DNA of 64,000 nt from Bradyrhizobium sp. NP1 (GCF_030378205.1 NZ_CP127385.1:5682001-5746000); one strand, 5' to 3'. Numbered from the stretch's first letter, positions 51,768 to 60,992 are shown. Translations and numbers: made by a program. The notes: generated by a model from the sequence alone, not told the origin.

Positions 51768-52697
51768 TCAGGATCCCTTCTTGCGCAGATTGTCGACGAA
51801 CTTGATCAGTTCGATGGTCTTGTCGTAGTCCGCGTTGCTCACCGGCTGCCACGGCCGGTTCTTGCCGTCGGAGAGCTTCTTGAAAGCTTCCGCGTCCTTC
51901 TGCGGCGCGTCGAGGAACGCCTGCTTGATCGCCGCCTTCATGTCGTCGGGCAAGCTGTTGAGATAGGCGTAGGGCGAGTTGATGATGAGGTCGGACTTCA
52001 CGATGATGCGGAAATCCTCCTTCTTCATCGGCGTGCCGTCGGCCGCCTTCACCATGCCCTTGGCCAGCATGCGCGTCAGGTTGGAGTCATCCTCGGCATT
52101 CCACCAGTTGGCGGCGACGTCGACCGTGCCTTGCGCCAGCGCCAGCACCGCATTCTCGTGGCTGCCCGTGAAGATGACCTTGGAGAAATAGGCGTCAGGG
52201 TCGATGCCCATCTGGTTCAGCTTGAATCGCGGCATGTTGTTGCCGGAGGTCGAATTCGGGTCGACCAGGCCGAGGTTCTTGCCCTTGAGATCCTCGACTT
52301 TCTGGTAGGGGCTCTTGGCGAGCACATAGAACACCGAATAGTAGCCCTTCGAGCCGTCGGAATTGACGTCGATGACAAAGGCATCGGTCTTCACCCCGGT
52401 CAGGCGTGCCCGGGAAAACGAGGCCGGCCCGTAATAGCCGATATGGATATTGCCTGCGCGCTGGCCTTCGATCACGGCTGCGTAGTCGTTGGCGACACGC
52501 AGGTTGACCTTGATGCCGAGTTCCTTCGACAAATAGTTCACGAACGGCGTGTAGCGCTCGAGCACGCCGGAACCGTTCTCGGCCGGGATCACGGCGAAGG
52601 TGATTTCGGGATATTTGGCTTTCCAGTCCTCGGCGGATGCCGAGCCTGCGAAGGCAAGCGCGGCCGCGCCCGCCAGAACGATTCTGCGGTTGATCAT
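51768..52697 (-). CDS. phnD: Phosphonate ABC transporter substrate-binding protein PhnD
   Basis: 309 residues; signal peptide (RRIVLAGAAALAFAGSASA). Start ATG 52697 follows GAGAGGGAC. Contains PENGSGVLERYTPFVNYLSKELGIKVNLRVANDYAAVIEGQRAGNIHIGYYGPASFSRA, NLGLVDPNSTSGNNMPRF and YFSKVIFTGSHENAVLALAQGTVDVAANWW, typical PhnD. Periplasmic receptor for alkylphosphonates. Followed by the hairpin at 51729-51755. Confidence 0.96.
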   Translation of the reverse strand: MINRRIVLAGAAALAFAGSASAEDWKAKYPEITFAVIPAENGSGVLERYTPFVNYLSKELGIKVNLRVANDYAAVIEGQRAGNIHIGYYGPASFSRARLTGVKTDAFVIDVNSDGSKGYYSVFYVLAKSPYQKVEDLKGKNLGLVDPNSTSGNNMPRFKLNQMGIDPDAYFSKVIFTGSHENAVLALAQGTVDVAANWWNAEDDSNLTRMLAKGMVKAADGTPMKKEDFRIIVKSDLIINSPYAYLNSLPDDMKAAIKQAFLDAPQKDAEAFKKLSDGKNRPWQPVSNADYDKTIELIKFVDNLRKKGS

Positions 52698-52764
52698 GAT
52701 ACGTCCCTCTCCGTGTGGGTTGATTCAGATTGACTGAAAGTGTCGTGGCGCGCCGCGGCGAAGG

Positions 52765-53580
52765 TCACGCCGCCGCAGCCGTGCCGAGTGCGGGAACTGG
52801 CGCGACCGCGGCTTCCTCCGCCGGAGCCGTGCCCAAGACCTCGCTCGCCTCGAGGTCATAAAGTTCGCGCGCAACGCGATCGGTGAGCGAGGCCGGCACG
52901 CCGTCGAATACAACGCGGCCCGCCGCCATCCCGATCAGCCGATCGCAATAGCTGCGCGCGAGATCGAGCGAATGCAGGTTGCAGATGACGGTGATGCCGA
53001 AATGCTTGTTGATACGGAGCAGCGCATCCATCACGATCTTGGTGTTGCGCGGATCGAGCGAGGCGATCGGCTCGTCGGCAAGGATGATGTCGGGCTGCTG
53101 CACCAGGGCGCGGGCGATCGCGACGCGCTGCTGCTGGCCGCCGGATAGCTGGTCGGCTCGCTGCGCCGCAAGCTGCCCCATGTCGAATTGCTCCAGCGCC
53201 GACATCGCAATCGCCACGTCTTCTTCCGGCCAGAACTGGGCGAGCGAGCGCCATGACGGGATTTCGGAAAGCCGCCCCATCAGGACATTGGTCAGAACAT
53301 CGAGCCGGCCGACCAGATTGAATTGCTGGAAGATCATCGCAGCGCGGGCACGCCACTGCCGCAACGCTGCGCCGCTCAGCGCCGTCACATCAACCCCGTC
53401 ATGAAGGATGCGACCGCTGGTCGCGGGCGTCAGGCGGTTGATTGCCCGCAGCAAGGTCGACTTGCCCGCCCCCGATCGGCCGATCACGCCGACGAAGCCG
53501 CCGGGGGCAATGGAGAATGATGCGTTATCTACAGCGGCTTTTGTGCCGAAACGGCACGTCAAACCTTCGATTGCCAGCAT
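52765..53580 (-). CDS. phnC: Phosphonate ABC transporter ATPase PhnC
   Basis: 271 residues. Walker A GRSGAGKS (34-41), signature [32 protein letters not shown]. First gene of phnCDEE, preceded by a PHO-box-like site at 53627-53644 on the minus strand. The C-terminal ~30 residues are an Ala/Pro-rich extension. Confidence 0.96.
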   Translation of the reverse strand: MLAIEGLTCRFGTKAAVDNASFSIAPGGFVGVIGRSGAGKSTLLRAINRLTPATSGRILHDGVDVTALSGAALRQWRARAAMIFQQFNLVGRLDVLTNVLMGRLSEIPSWRSLAQFWPEEDVAIAMSALEQFDMGQLAAQRADQLSGGQQQRVAIARALVQQPDIILADEPIASLDPRNTKIVMDALLRINKHFGITVICNLHSLDLARSYCDRLIGMAAGRVVFDGVPASLTDRVARELYDLEASEVLGTAPAEEAAVAPVPALGTAAAA

Positions 53581-53626
53581 GCCATGCTCCAGATGCGGGG
53601 GCGCCCACCACCGCTATCGTCCGTAT

Positions 53627-53644
53627 TCAACAGTTATGTGACAG
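53627..53644 (-). promoter_or_regulatory. PHO box for phnCDEE
   Basis: Minus strand CTGTCAC-ATAA-CTGTTGA, first half matching CTGTCAT in 6 of 7 positions and the second in the first four, with 4-bp spacing. 47 bp upstream of the phnC start. Confidence 0.7.
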
Positions 53645-53684
53645 CGCGGCTGCGCTGCGATGTTGATCCACATCGCCGTCGATC

Positions 53685-53711
53685 GTCACGCAACTGTCAC
53701 GCTGGCGTCAC
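53685..53711 (+). promoter_or_regulatory. Tandem PHO half-sites before the acyltransferase-phnM2 operon
   Basis: Three GTCAC repeats exactly 11 bp apart (53685, 53696, 53707), the last two forming CTGTCAC-GCTG-GCGTCAC. Each helical turn would present one PhoB monomer. Upstream of ATG 53749 by 37 bp and divergent from the phnC PHO box. Confidence 0.7.
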
Positions 53712-53748
53712 GAAGCCCGTCAATGACGGGCGCGCGACAACTCGGGTC

Positions 53749-54426
53749 ATGCGCACGGAGGTTCAGTTGGCCGGAAAGATACTTTCCCTCGAGCCCACGA
53801 TCGATCCGAGCGCCAAGGTGCAGCACGCAAGGATCGGCGCCTACTGTGAGGTTGGCGCCCGCACCATCCTGCTCGAGGTCGAGATGGGCGACTATTCCTA
53901 TGTCGTCAACGACGCACAGATCACTTACACAGCAATCGGAAAATTCTGCTCGATCGCCGCAATGACGCGCATCAATCCCGGCAATCATCCGATGCACCGG
54001 GCCTCACAGGCCCACTTCACCTATCGCGCCAGCGCCTATTTTCCCGGCGAGCCCGACGAAGCTGAATTCTTCGACTGGCGGCGCAGCCATTCGGTCCAGA
54101 TCGGCCACGATGTCTGGGTCGGGCATGGTGCGATTGTGCTGCCCGGACGCAACGTCGGCACCGGCGCGGTGGTCGCGGCCGGCGCCATCGTCACCAGGGA
54201 CGTTCCCGCATATACGATCGTCGCAGGAAATCCGGCACGAGCGATCAAGCGCCGTTTCCCGGAAGCCGTCGCAGACCGGTTGATGGATCTGGCCTGGTCG
54301 GACTGGGATCACGCGAAGTTGCGCACAGCCCTCCCCGACTTCCGCAAGCTCGCAATCGAGGACTTCCTCGCCAAGTATGAAGCGGGCGCCACGCGTTCCC
54401 TCAAACAACGAAGTGCAATATCGTGA
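53749..54426 (+). CDS. Hexapeptide-repeat acyltransferase of phosphonate operons (DapH/GlmU-like)
   Basis: 225 residues from ATG 53749; TTG 53767, 5 bp after GGAGG, is an alternative start giving 219. Left-handed beta-helix repeats (KVQHARIGAYCEVGARTILLEVEMGDYSYV, IGHDVWVGHGAIVLPGRNVGTGAVVAAGAIVTRDVPAYTIVAGNPARAIKRRF) of the chloramphenicol/xenobiotic acetyltransferase type, with the catalytic His in INPGNHPMHRASQAHF. A hexapeptide transferase family of this kind is recurrent in phn gene clusters; acetylation of aminoalkylphosphonates, as done by PhnO in E. coli, is a reasonable inference. Confidence 0.88.
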   Translation: MRTEVQLAGKILSLEPTIDPSAKVQHARIGAYCEVGARTILLEVEMGDYSYVVNDAQITYTAIGKFCSIAAMTRINPGNHPMHRASQAHFTYRASAYFPGEPDEAEFFDWRRSHSVQIGHDVWVGHGAIVLPGRNVGTGAVVAAGAIVTRDVPAYTIVAGNPARAIKRRFPEAVADRLMDLAWSDWDHAKLRTALPDFRKLAIEDFLAKYEAGATRSLKQRSAIS

Positions 54427-55616
54427 ACGACATCCTCATCGAAGGCGGCCGAACGCTGCTCGGCCAGGACATTCTCGAAACCTCGCTGCAACTGTCGGGC
54501 CTGGAGATCCACGCCGTGGGCGCAAACCGCTCCCGCGCACCGCTCGAGCTCGACGCACGTGGCTTGCTGGTGTTGCCGGGCATCGTCGATTTGCATGGCG
54601 ACGCATTCGAACGGCAGATGATGCCGCGTCCCGGCGTCGACTTTCCCATCGACGTGGCGCTCGTCGACAGCGACCGTCAGGCCATCGGCAACGGGATCAC
54701 TACCGTATTTCATGCGACGACCTGGTCCTGGGAACCGGGCCTGCGCAGCGCCGACAATGCCCGGGAGCTGCTCGAGGCGATCGAGAGCTTGAGGCCGCGC
54801 CTTGCAGCCGACACGCGCTTTCACCTCCGCCACGAAACCTACAATCTCGACGCCGAGGACGAGATCGGCCAATGGCTGTCGGAAGGTCGCATCGATCTGC
54901 TCGCATTCAACGACCATATGGACTCGACGGTGGCAAGTCTCGACAAGCCGGCGAAGCGCAGCCGCATGGTCGAGCGCACCGGACTGTCGAACGATGCCTT
55001 CGATCGGCTGGTCGAGCGCGTCCTCGCGCGCGCGGACGCCGTGCCGGCGTCGATCAAACGGCTGGCCGGCCGGGCGCGAGACGCCGGGGTTCGCATGTTG
55101 TCGCATGACGACGACACGCCCGCGATGCGGCAGGCATTCCGTGCCCAGGGCGTGACCATCGCCGAATTTCCGGTCAACGAGGAAACCGCCCGGGCAGCCG
55201 CGGCCGGAGGAGATTTCACCGTGTTCGGCGCGCCCAATGTTGTGCGCGGCGGCAGCCATACCGGCTGGACCAGGGCCTCCGACATGATCGAGAAGGGCCT
55301 CTGCTCGGTGCTGGCGTCCGACTATTACTACCCGGCGCCGCTTCTGGCGGCATTCCGGCTCGCCGCCGACGGCATCCTGCCGCTGGCACGGGCCTGGAAT
55401 TTGATCTCGGCGGCGCCAGCACAAGCCTGCGGGCTGGCGGATCGCGGCAGCATCGCCGAGCGATGCCGCGCCGACATCATCCTGGTCGACGATCGGTTGC
55501 CGACGCGCCCGCGCGTCGTCGCCGTGGTTGCGGCCGGCCGGCTCGTGTACCTGGCTGATCCCGACCGTCTGGTCCGCCATTCGAGCGCGCAACGCGAGGC
55601 AATTGCCGCCGCGTGA
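54423..55616 (+). CDS. phnM: PhnM-type amidohydrolase, second and divergent copy
   Basis: 397 residues from GTG 54423 (overlaps the previous stop by 4 bp). PhnM architecture with VDLHGDAFERQMMPRPGVDFP, FNDHMDSTVAS, MLSHDDDTPAMR and VRGGSHTGWTRASDMIEKG, but the DHTPGQ motif of the first copy (43396-44571) is replaced by DHMDST and the metal motif HTDHLE by HGDAFE. It belongs to the PhnM family, though its exact role may differ. Next in the operon is the DUF1045 gene. Confidence 0.9.
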   Translation: MNDILIEGGRTLLGQDILETSLQLSGLEIHAVGANRSRAPLELDARGLLVLPGIVDLHGDAFERQMMPRPGVDFPIDVALVDSDRQAIGNGITTVFHATTWSWEPGLRSADNARELLEAIESLRPRLAADTRFHLRHETYNLDAEDEIGQWLSEGRIDLLAFNDHMDSTVASLDKPAKRSRMVERTGLSNDAFDRLVERVLARADAVPASIKRLAGRARDAGVRMLSHDDDTPAMRQAFRAQGVTIAEFPVNEETARAAAAGGDFTVFGAPNVVRGGSHTGWTRASDMIEKGLCSVLASDYYYPAPLLAAFRLAADGILPLARAWNLISAAPAQACGLADRGSIAERCRADIILVDDRLPTRPRVVAVVAAGRLVYLADPDRLVRHSSAQREAIAAA

Positions 55617-55627
55617 GGTGCGACGCT

Positions 55628-56344
55628 ATGCTGCCGGCAATGACCGCTTTTCCCCGCTACGCCATTTATTTCACCGCCGCCCGCGGCAGCGAGCTCGATC
55701 GCTTCGGCGCGAACCTGCTTGGCCATGACCCCTGGAGCGGCACCGAACTGCCCTTCCCCGAAGACGTGGTGCGGCGCTTTCCCGACTGGCGCGAGCTGAC
55801 GCTGGAGCCGAGAAAATACGGCTTCCATGCCACGCTGAAGGCGCCGATGCCACTTGCGGACGGAAAGGCCGAAGACGGGTTGCGCGCCGCCTGCGCGTCT
55901 TTTGCCGAAACGCCGCGGACGATTCCGCTCGTCCGCCCAGTCGTCGATTCCATCAGCGGCTTTATCGCCGTCGTGCCGGCCGAGCCTTCGGCCGAGCTCG
56001 AACGGCTGGCCGCCGATTGTGTCCGCGTCTTCGATTGCTTTCGCGCACCGCTCACGCCTGGCGATCGCGCGCGACGGCGCCCGGAGCAGTTGACGCCGCG
56101 GCAGCGCGATTATCTCGACCGCTGGGGTTACCCTTACGTGATGGAGGAGTTTCGCTTTCACATGACGCTGACGGGCCGGCTTCCGGCAGAACGCCGCGAG
56201 CCAGTGATCGCGATGCTGCGACAGCGCTTTGCGGCCACAGGCCTGTCCAAGCTCGCGATCGATCGCATCGCGCTGTTCCGCCAGACCGACGCAACCGCGC
56301 CGTTCCACGTCATCGCTGACTGGGATCTTCAGCGCCGGCCCTGA
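55628..56344 (+). CDS. DUF1045 phosphonate-metabolism protein, 2H-phosphoesterase-like
   Basis: 238 residues from ATG 55628 (GAGG 9 bp before; a GTG at 55613 overlaps the phnM2 stop and would add 5). Two H-x-T motifs, FHATLKAPM and FHMTLTG, are the hallmark of 2H phosphoesterases that open 2',3'- or 1,2-cyclic phosphates. The family is found almost only in phn clusters. No phnP is present here, so this protein may hydrolyse the 5-phosphoribosyl 1,2-cyclic phosphate made by PhnJ; that is inference. Confidence 0.85.
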   Translation: MLPAMTAFPRYAIYFTAARGSELDRFGANLLGHDPWSGTELPFPEDVVRRFPDWRELTLEPRKYGFHATLKAPMPLADGKAEDGLRAACASFAETPRTIPLVRPVVDSISGFIAVVPAEPSAELERLAADCVRVFDCFRAPLTPGDRARRRPEQLTPRQRDYLDRWGYPYVMEEFRFHMTLTGRLPAERREPVIAMLRQRFAATGLSKLAIDRIALFRQTDATAPFHVIADWDLQRRP

Positions 56345-56374
56345 CCGCACTGGCCGATCGCGGCACCGTGCCCG

Positions 56375-57061
56375 TCAGCGGCGCCTGCATCCCCGCAGGA
56401 ACAGCGCAGCACAGGCCTGTGCATGCCGTTCGAGCTCGTCGCCTGTCGGCAGCGCCTGATGACCGAACATCGCCGCGCGCTGCGGCTGGTATGCGAGCAT
56501 GCCGAGCAGCATGCCGGCTGCGATCTCGGCGTCATCGACTTCGATGAGCCCGCGCATCGCTTGCGCCCGCAGCCATTCGGCGAGCACGGCGATCGTACGC
56601 CGCATCGCCTTGCTGTAGAACATCTCCGCGATCTCGGGAAAACGGTCACTCTCGGCGAGCATCGTGCGCTGAAGCGCGACGACCTCTTCGTTGAGCACAA
56701 GCTCGGCGCAGATCAGCAGCGCCTTCACCAACAAGGCCTCGATATCCTTGCCTTCACAGCTGCGCAGGCTGAAGGCAGATGCAAACCGGTCGATGCGATC
56801 TGTCACCATCGCCTCAAACAAACCGGCCTTGTCCGGAAACAGGCGATAAACCGTCTTGGTGGACACGCCGGCCTGTCGCGCCACGGCCTCCATATTGGTT
56901 GCCGCAAAGCCGCTCGCAAAAAATTCCTGCCGCGCAGCCTCGATGATGAGCGCTCGCGTCTCCTCGTCGGATCGCAACGGCGGTCTCCCCCGCGTGCGCC
57001 GCGGTTCATCCGCTTCATTGCGTTCGGTCAGGGTGGCCTTGCCGGTCGCCATTCGAGCCAT
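56375..57061 (-). CDS. TetR/AcrR-family repressor of the adjacent efflux system
   Basis: 228 residues (ATG 57061; ATG 57052 also possible). N-terminal HTH: ALIIEAARQEFFASGFAATNMEAVARQAGVSTKTVYRLFPDKAGLFEAMV. Divergent from the EmrA/EmrB genes with 141 bp between, the usual order for a local repressor. C-terminal ligand domain is family-unspecific. Inducer unknown. Confidence 0.93.
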   Translation of the reverse strand: MARMATGKATLTERNEADEPRRTRGRPPLRSDEETRALIIEAARQEFFASGFAATNMEAVARQAGVSTKTVYRLFPDKAGLFEAMVTDRIDRFASAFSLRSCEGKDIEALLVKALLICAELVLNEEVVALQRTMLAESDRFPEIAEMFYSKAMRRTIAVLAEWLRAQAMRGLIEVDDAEIAAGMLLGMLAYQPQRAAMFGHQALPTGDELERHAQACAALFLRGCRRR

Positions 57062-57152
57062 GCTTTTAGATGATGCCTGTCATTCCATTGACTCTCCGAA
57101 TATGAGGTCTATTTTGGAAAACGTCAAGTTTCCTAATTAGAGAACATGAGGT

Positions 57153-57178
57153 TTTGAAAATTACATCATGTTTTCAAA
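57153..57178. promoter_or_regulatory. Inverted repeat, possible TetR operator
   Basis: TTTGAAAA (57153-57160) and TTTTCAAA (57171-57178) form an 8-bp inverted repeat with a 10-bp spacer in the divergent gap, 24 bp before the efflux gene start. Size and place fit a TetR operator; A/T content makes a chance origin possible. Confidence 0.45.
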
Positions 57179-57202
57179 GGGATGGATGCGAGGAGACCCG
57201 TC

Positions 57203-58414
57203 ATGAGCCGTCATTCCACAACCTTTCCGGTCGAGAGCCAGGTCCCTGCCGATGCCGCGCAGGAGCTCCTGACGGCTTCAACGAGCAACGAGGCACCGGC
57301 CGCGCCCGCGCCTGCGCTCACCGTGAAACAAGGGCGCCTCCGCCGCGTCCTGACGGCAAGCACCGCCATCGCACTTATCGCCGGCGCCGCCTGGTTCGGC
57401 TGGGACTACTGGACCGTCGGCCGCTTTCAGGTTTCGACCGACGACGCCTATATAAAGGCTGACAACACCACCATCGCGCCAAAGGTTTCCGGCTATCTGA
57501 GCGACGTGCTCGTCGGCGACAACGAACACGTCACGGCCGGCCAGGTGCTCGCGCGGATCGACGACCGCGATTTCAGGGTCGCGCTCGACCAGGCCAAGGC
57601 TGATGTGGCGGCGGCGCAGGCCGCGCTGGCGAGCAAGCAGGCGCAACTCGACGTCCAGCAGGCCGTGATCGAAGCGGCCAGGGCAACGATCGAGGTCGAT
57701 ACCGCGACCGAGACGTTCGCATTGCAGGAAAACAAGCGCTACACCGACCTCGCCACCAGCGGCTACGGCAGCGTGCAGAATGCGCAGCTCGCGCAATCGC
57801 GTAACGCCGGCGCCCACGCCGCGATCCTGCGCGATACCGCAAACCTCGCTTCCGCCGTCAAGCAGGTGTCGTTGCTCAAGGCCGAGATCGCGCAAGCAAC
57901 CGCGTCCGCGGCGCGAGCGGCCGCCCTGCAGCGTCAGGCCGAGCTCAACCTGAGCTACACCACGATCGTCGCGCCGATCGACGGCACTGTCGGCAACCGC
58001 ACGCTGCGCACCGGCCAGTTCGTCCAGGCCGGCACGCAATTGATGTCGCTGGTGCCAGCCAGTGGCGCCTATGTGATCGCGAACTACAAGGAGACCCAGC
58101 TCACCGATGTGAGCAGCGGCCAGGCTGTCGACATCAAGGTCGACATGTTCCCGGGCAAGATCGTGCACGGCCATGTGGATTCGCTGGCGCCTGCGAGCGG
58201 ACAGGAATTCGCGCTGCTGCCGCCCGACAACGCCACCGGCAACTTCACCAAGGTGGTGCAGCGCATTCCGGTGAAGATCGTGCTCGACGATACCCAGATC
58301 GACCTGCGGCCGGGCATGTCGGTGATCCCCAGCATTGAGACGCGATCACGCGCAGCCCAGCGCCCCGAACGGAACGGAACCGCGAAGGTCGCGTACGCCA
58401 ATTCGAACAGGTGA
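57203..58414 (+). CDS. emrA: EmrA-type periplasmic adaptor (HlyD family)
   Basis: 403 residues from ATG 57203 (AGGAG 7 bp before). One membrane helix around residues 50-70, then the biotinyl-lipoyl halves (FQVSTDDAYIKADNTTIAPKVSGYLSDVLVGDNEHVTAGQVLARIDDRDF, and LSYTTIVAPIDGTVGNRTLRTGQFVQAGTQLMSLVP), a coiled-coil hairpin between, and a beta-barrel. Links the inner-membrane pump to an outer-membrane channel. Separated by 4 bp from emrB. Confidence 0.93.
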   Translation: MSRHSTTFPVESQVPADAAQELLTASTSNEAPAAPAPALTVKQGRLRRVLTASTAIALIAGAAWFGWDYWTVGRFQVSTDDAYIKADNTTIAPKVSGYLSDVLVGDNEHVTAGQVLARIDDRDFRVALDQAKADVAAAQAALASKQAQLDVQQAVIEAARATIEVDTATETFALQENKRYTDLATSGYGSVQNAQLAQSRNAGAHAAILRDTANLASAVKQVSLLKAEIAQATASAARAAALQRQAELNLSYTTIVAPIDGTVGNRTLRTGQFVQAGTQLMSLVPASGAYVIANYKETQLTDVSSGQAVDIKVDMFPGKIVHGHVDSLAPASGQEFALLPPDNATGNFTKVVQRIPVKIVLDDTQIDLRPGMSVIPSIETRSRAAQRPERNGTAKVAYANSNR

Positions 58415-58418
58415 TGCG

Positions 58419-60035
58419 ATGTCAGCCCTCACCCTCTCCGCCACGCCATCAACGCCCCGCGCGGTCGCGCTTGCACCCATCAATCCGGAGCGGGCCAGCG
58501 CCATAACCTGGATCGCTGTATCGGCCGCCATGATCGGCGCCTTCATGGCGATCCTGAACATCCAGATCACCAACGCCTCGCTGCTCGACATCGAAGGCGG
58601 CATCGGCACCGGCGTGGACAACGGCTCCTGGATCTCGACCTCCTATCTGATTGGCGAGATCATCGTCATTCCGCTCACGGACTATCTGAGCCGGGTGTTC
58701 TCGTTCCGCAACGTCATCCTCGTTCATGCCACGCTGTTTGCGATCTTCTCGGTGGCCTGCGCCTTCACCAGCGACCTGCCATCGATGATCGCGATGCGCG
58801 GCCTGCAGGGTTTCTTCGGCGGCGTGCTGATCCCGATGGCCTTCACGCTCGTCTTCACCAAGCTGCCGAAGGCCCAGCAACCGATCGGCCTTGCCATGTT
58901 CTCGCTTGCCGTGACGTTCGCGCCGGCGATCGGACCGACCATCGGCGGCTATCTCACCGAGAACTACGGCTGGCAGACCATCTTCTTCGTCAACGTGCTG
59001 CCGACCGCTGTGATGGTGACATTGCTCTATTTCACCCTCGACCGCCAGCCGATGCAGTTGAAGCTGTTGCGCGAGGGCGACTGGCTGGGCATCGCCACCA
59101 TGGCGATCGGCCTGTCGGCACTGCAATCCGTGCTCGAAGAGGGCAACAAGGACGACTGGTTCGGGTCCCCCTTCATCGTGCGGCTCGCTATCATCGCCGC
59201 GATCAGCCTGTCGCTGTTCGTCGGGATCGAGCTGACCGTCGAGAAGCCACTGCTCAAATTGCGGCTGCTCACCCAACGCAATTTCGGTATCGGCACCGTC
59301 GCCGCGGTCTTCATCGGCTTTGCGCTGTTCGGCTCGGTCTATCTGCTGCCGGCCTATCTCGGCCAGGTGCAGCGCTACAACGCCGAGCAGATCGGCGCCG
59401 TGCTGGCATGGACCGGGCTGCCGCAGCTTCTGTTGATCCCGCTCGTGCCCAAGCTGATGCAGCGGTTCGATGCCCGCCTCATCGCCGTCACCGGCGCGCT
59501 GCTCTTTGCCCTGAGCGCGTTCATGAACACGACCATGTCGCTCGACTATGCCGGTGACCAGTTCTGGGTGCCGAACATCGTCCGCGCGGTCGGCCAGGCG
59601 CTGCTGCTGGCGCCGCTGAGCTCGATCTCGCTCGGCAGCGTCGCACCGCAGGACGCCGCAGCGGCCTCAGGCATTTCCAACATGATGCGCAATCTCGGCG
59701 GCGCGATCGGCACGGCCGTGCTCGCAACCATCGTCGTCAAGCGCGAGCAATTTCATTCCAACATCATCGGCCAGTCGGTTCATCTCGGCCGGGAGGAAGT
59801 CCGCGCCCGCATCGCACAGATGACCGACTACTTCATTGCCCATGGCGTGCCCGACCCGACCAATGCACGCCAGCAGGCGATCATCGCGCTCGGCAACGCG
59901 GTCAAGCGTCAGGCCCTGGTGCTGGGCTTCAGCGACACGTTCGCGATCATCGGCATCGTGCTGGTGCTCGCCGCGATCGCGCTCATGCTGACGCGGAAAG
60001 CGGCAAGCGGCGGGGCCGGCGGCGGTGCGCACTAA
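58419..60035 (+). CDS. emrB: EmrB/QacA-type multidrug MFS transporter (DHA2, 14 helices)
   Basis: 538 residues from ATG 58419 (AGGTGATGCG upstream). Motifs: NIQITNASLLDIEGGIGTGVDNGSWISTSYLIGE, FQG-type RGLQGFFGGVLIPMAFTLVF, and the DHA2 signature GPTIGGYL(T)ENYGWQTIFFVN. It exports hydrophobic drugs or antibiotics by proton antiport together with EmrA. No TolC homologue is next to it. Confidence 0.93.
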   Translation: MSALTLSATPSTPRAVALAPINPERASAITWIAVSAAMIGAFMAILNIQITNASLLDIEGGIGTGVDNGSWISTSYLIGEIIVIPLTDYLSRVFSFRNVILVHATLFAIFSVACAFTSDLPSMIAMRGLQGFFGGVLIPMAFTLVFTKLPKAQQPIGLAMFSLAVTFAPAIGPTIGGYLTENYGWQTIFFVNVLPTAVMVTLLYFTLDRQPMQLKLLREGDWLGIATMAIGLSALQSVLEEGNKDDWFGSPFIVRLAIIAAISLSLFVGIELTVEKPLLKLRLLTQRNFGIGTVAAVFIGFALFGSVYLLPAYLGQVQRYNAEQIGAVLAWTGLPQLLLIPLVPKLMQRFDARLIAVTGALLFALSAFMNTTMSLDYAGDQFWVPNIVRAVGQALLLAPLSSISLGSVAPQDAAAASGISNMMRNLGGAIGTAVLATIVVKREQFHSNIIGQSVHLGREEVRARIAQMTDYFIAHGVPDPTNARQQAIIALGNAVKRQALVLGFSDTFAIIGIVLVLAAIALMLTRKAASGGAGGGAH

Positions 60036-60065
60036 AGCGACAGATTTGCGGATCACGCCGAGCGC

Positions 60066-60839
60066 TCAGCGCTCGGCGAACGCTTTCTCCACCACGAACT
60101 GGGCCGGCTCGCCGTGGTTGCCTTCGACAAAGCCCCGGCCGGTCAGCAGCGCGCGGGTGTCCTGGACCAGCGCCGGGCTGCCGCAGATCATGACGCGGTC
60201 ATGCGCGGGCTCGATCGACGGCAGCCCGATATCCTCGAACAGCCTGCCTGATGTGATCAGATCGGTGATGCGGCCTCGGTTGCGGAAGGGATCGCGCGTC
60301 ACCGTCGGATAATAGATCAGCTGGTTGCGGATATACTCGCCGATCAGCTCGTCGTTCGGCAGATCCTTCGTGATCATCTCGCCATAGGCGAGCTCGGCGA
60401 CGTGGCGGCAGCCATGCAGCAGCACGACCTTCTCGAACCGCTCATAGGTTTCCGGGTCCTTGATGACGCTCAGGAACGGCGCAAGGCCCGTGCCGGTGCC
60501 GACCAGATAGAGGTTGCGGCCGTCCTCGAGATTGTCGATGACCAGTGTTCCCGTCGCCTTGCGGCTGACGATGATCTCGTCGCCCTCCTTCAGGTGCTGA
60601 AGGCGCGAGGTAAGCGGACCATCGGGCACCTTGATCGAGAAGAACTCGAGCTTGTCCTCGTAGTTCGCGCTGGCGACGCTATAGGCGCGCAGCAGCGGTC
60701 GCTCGCCGACCTTCAGCCCGATCATGGTGAACTCGCCGTTGCGGAAACGGAACGAGGGGTCGCGTGTCGTGGTGAAGCTGAACAGCGTATCGGTCCAGTG
60801 ATGGACGCTCAGAACGCTCTCTAGGTTGAAATTGCTCAT
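60066..60839 (-). CDS. fpr: Ferredoxin-NADP(+) reductase
   Basis: 257 residues, typical of bacterial (subclass I) FNR. FAD motif RAYSVAS (R-x-Y-S-x-x-S), NADP motif GTGTGLAPFLSV, and C-terminal ending FVVEKAFAER. Passes electrons between NADPH and ferredoxin or flavodoxin; in alphaproteobacteria it is often part of the oxidative stress response. It shares a 153-bp divergent gap with the amidohydrolase gene. Confidence 0.95.
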   Translation of the reverse strand: MSNFNLESVLSVHHWTDTLFSFTTTRDPSFRFRNGEFTMIGLKVGERPLLRAYSVASANYEDKLEFFSIKVPDGPLTSRLQHLKEGDEIIVSRKATGTLVIDNLEDGRNLYLVGTGTGLAPFLSVIKDPETYERFEKVVLLHGCRHVAELAYGEMITKDLPNDELIGEYIRNQLIYYPTVTRDPFRNRGRITDLITSGRLFEDIGLPSIEPAHDRVMICGSPALVQDTRALLTGRGFVEGNHGEPAQFVVEKAFAER

Positions 60840-60888
60840 CGCCCGATCGCCTCGATTTTTTGCCGGCCGATTGCGCCGGAGGGTTCAT

Positions 60889-60898
60889 TCGTATACGA
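60889..60898. promoter_or_regulatory. Palindrome TCGTATACGA in the fpr-amidohydrolase gap
   Basis: Perfect 10-bp palindrome within a larger dyad (TTCATT at 60884-60889 and AATGAA about 23 bp on). CGTATACG-type sites are bound by GntR (FadR/VanR-type) regulators. It might control both divergent genes; no regulator gene is adjacent. Confidence 0.4.
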
Positions 60899-60992
60899 TC
60901 ATTAGTACACAAATGAATAATCCAGCTTGATCCCGCCGTCAAGCCGGGATCAAAATCGCTGGAATTATCGGGGGATAGAAGGAAACCGATCG

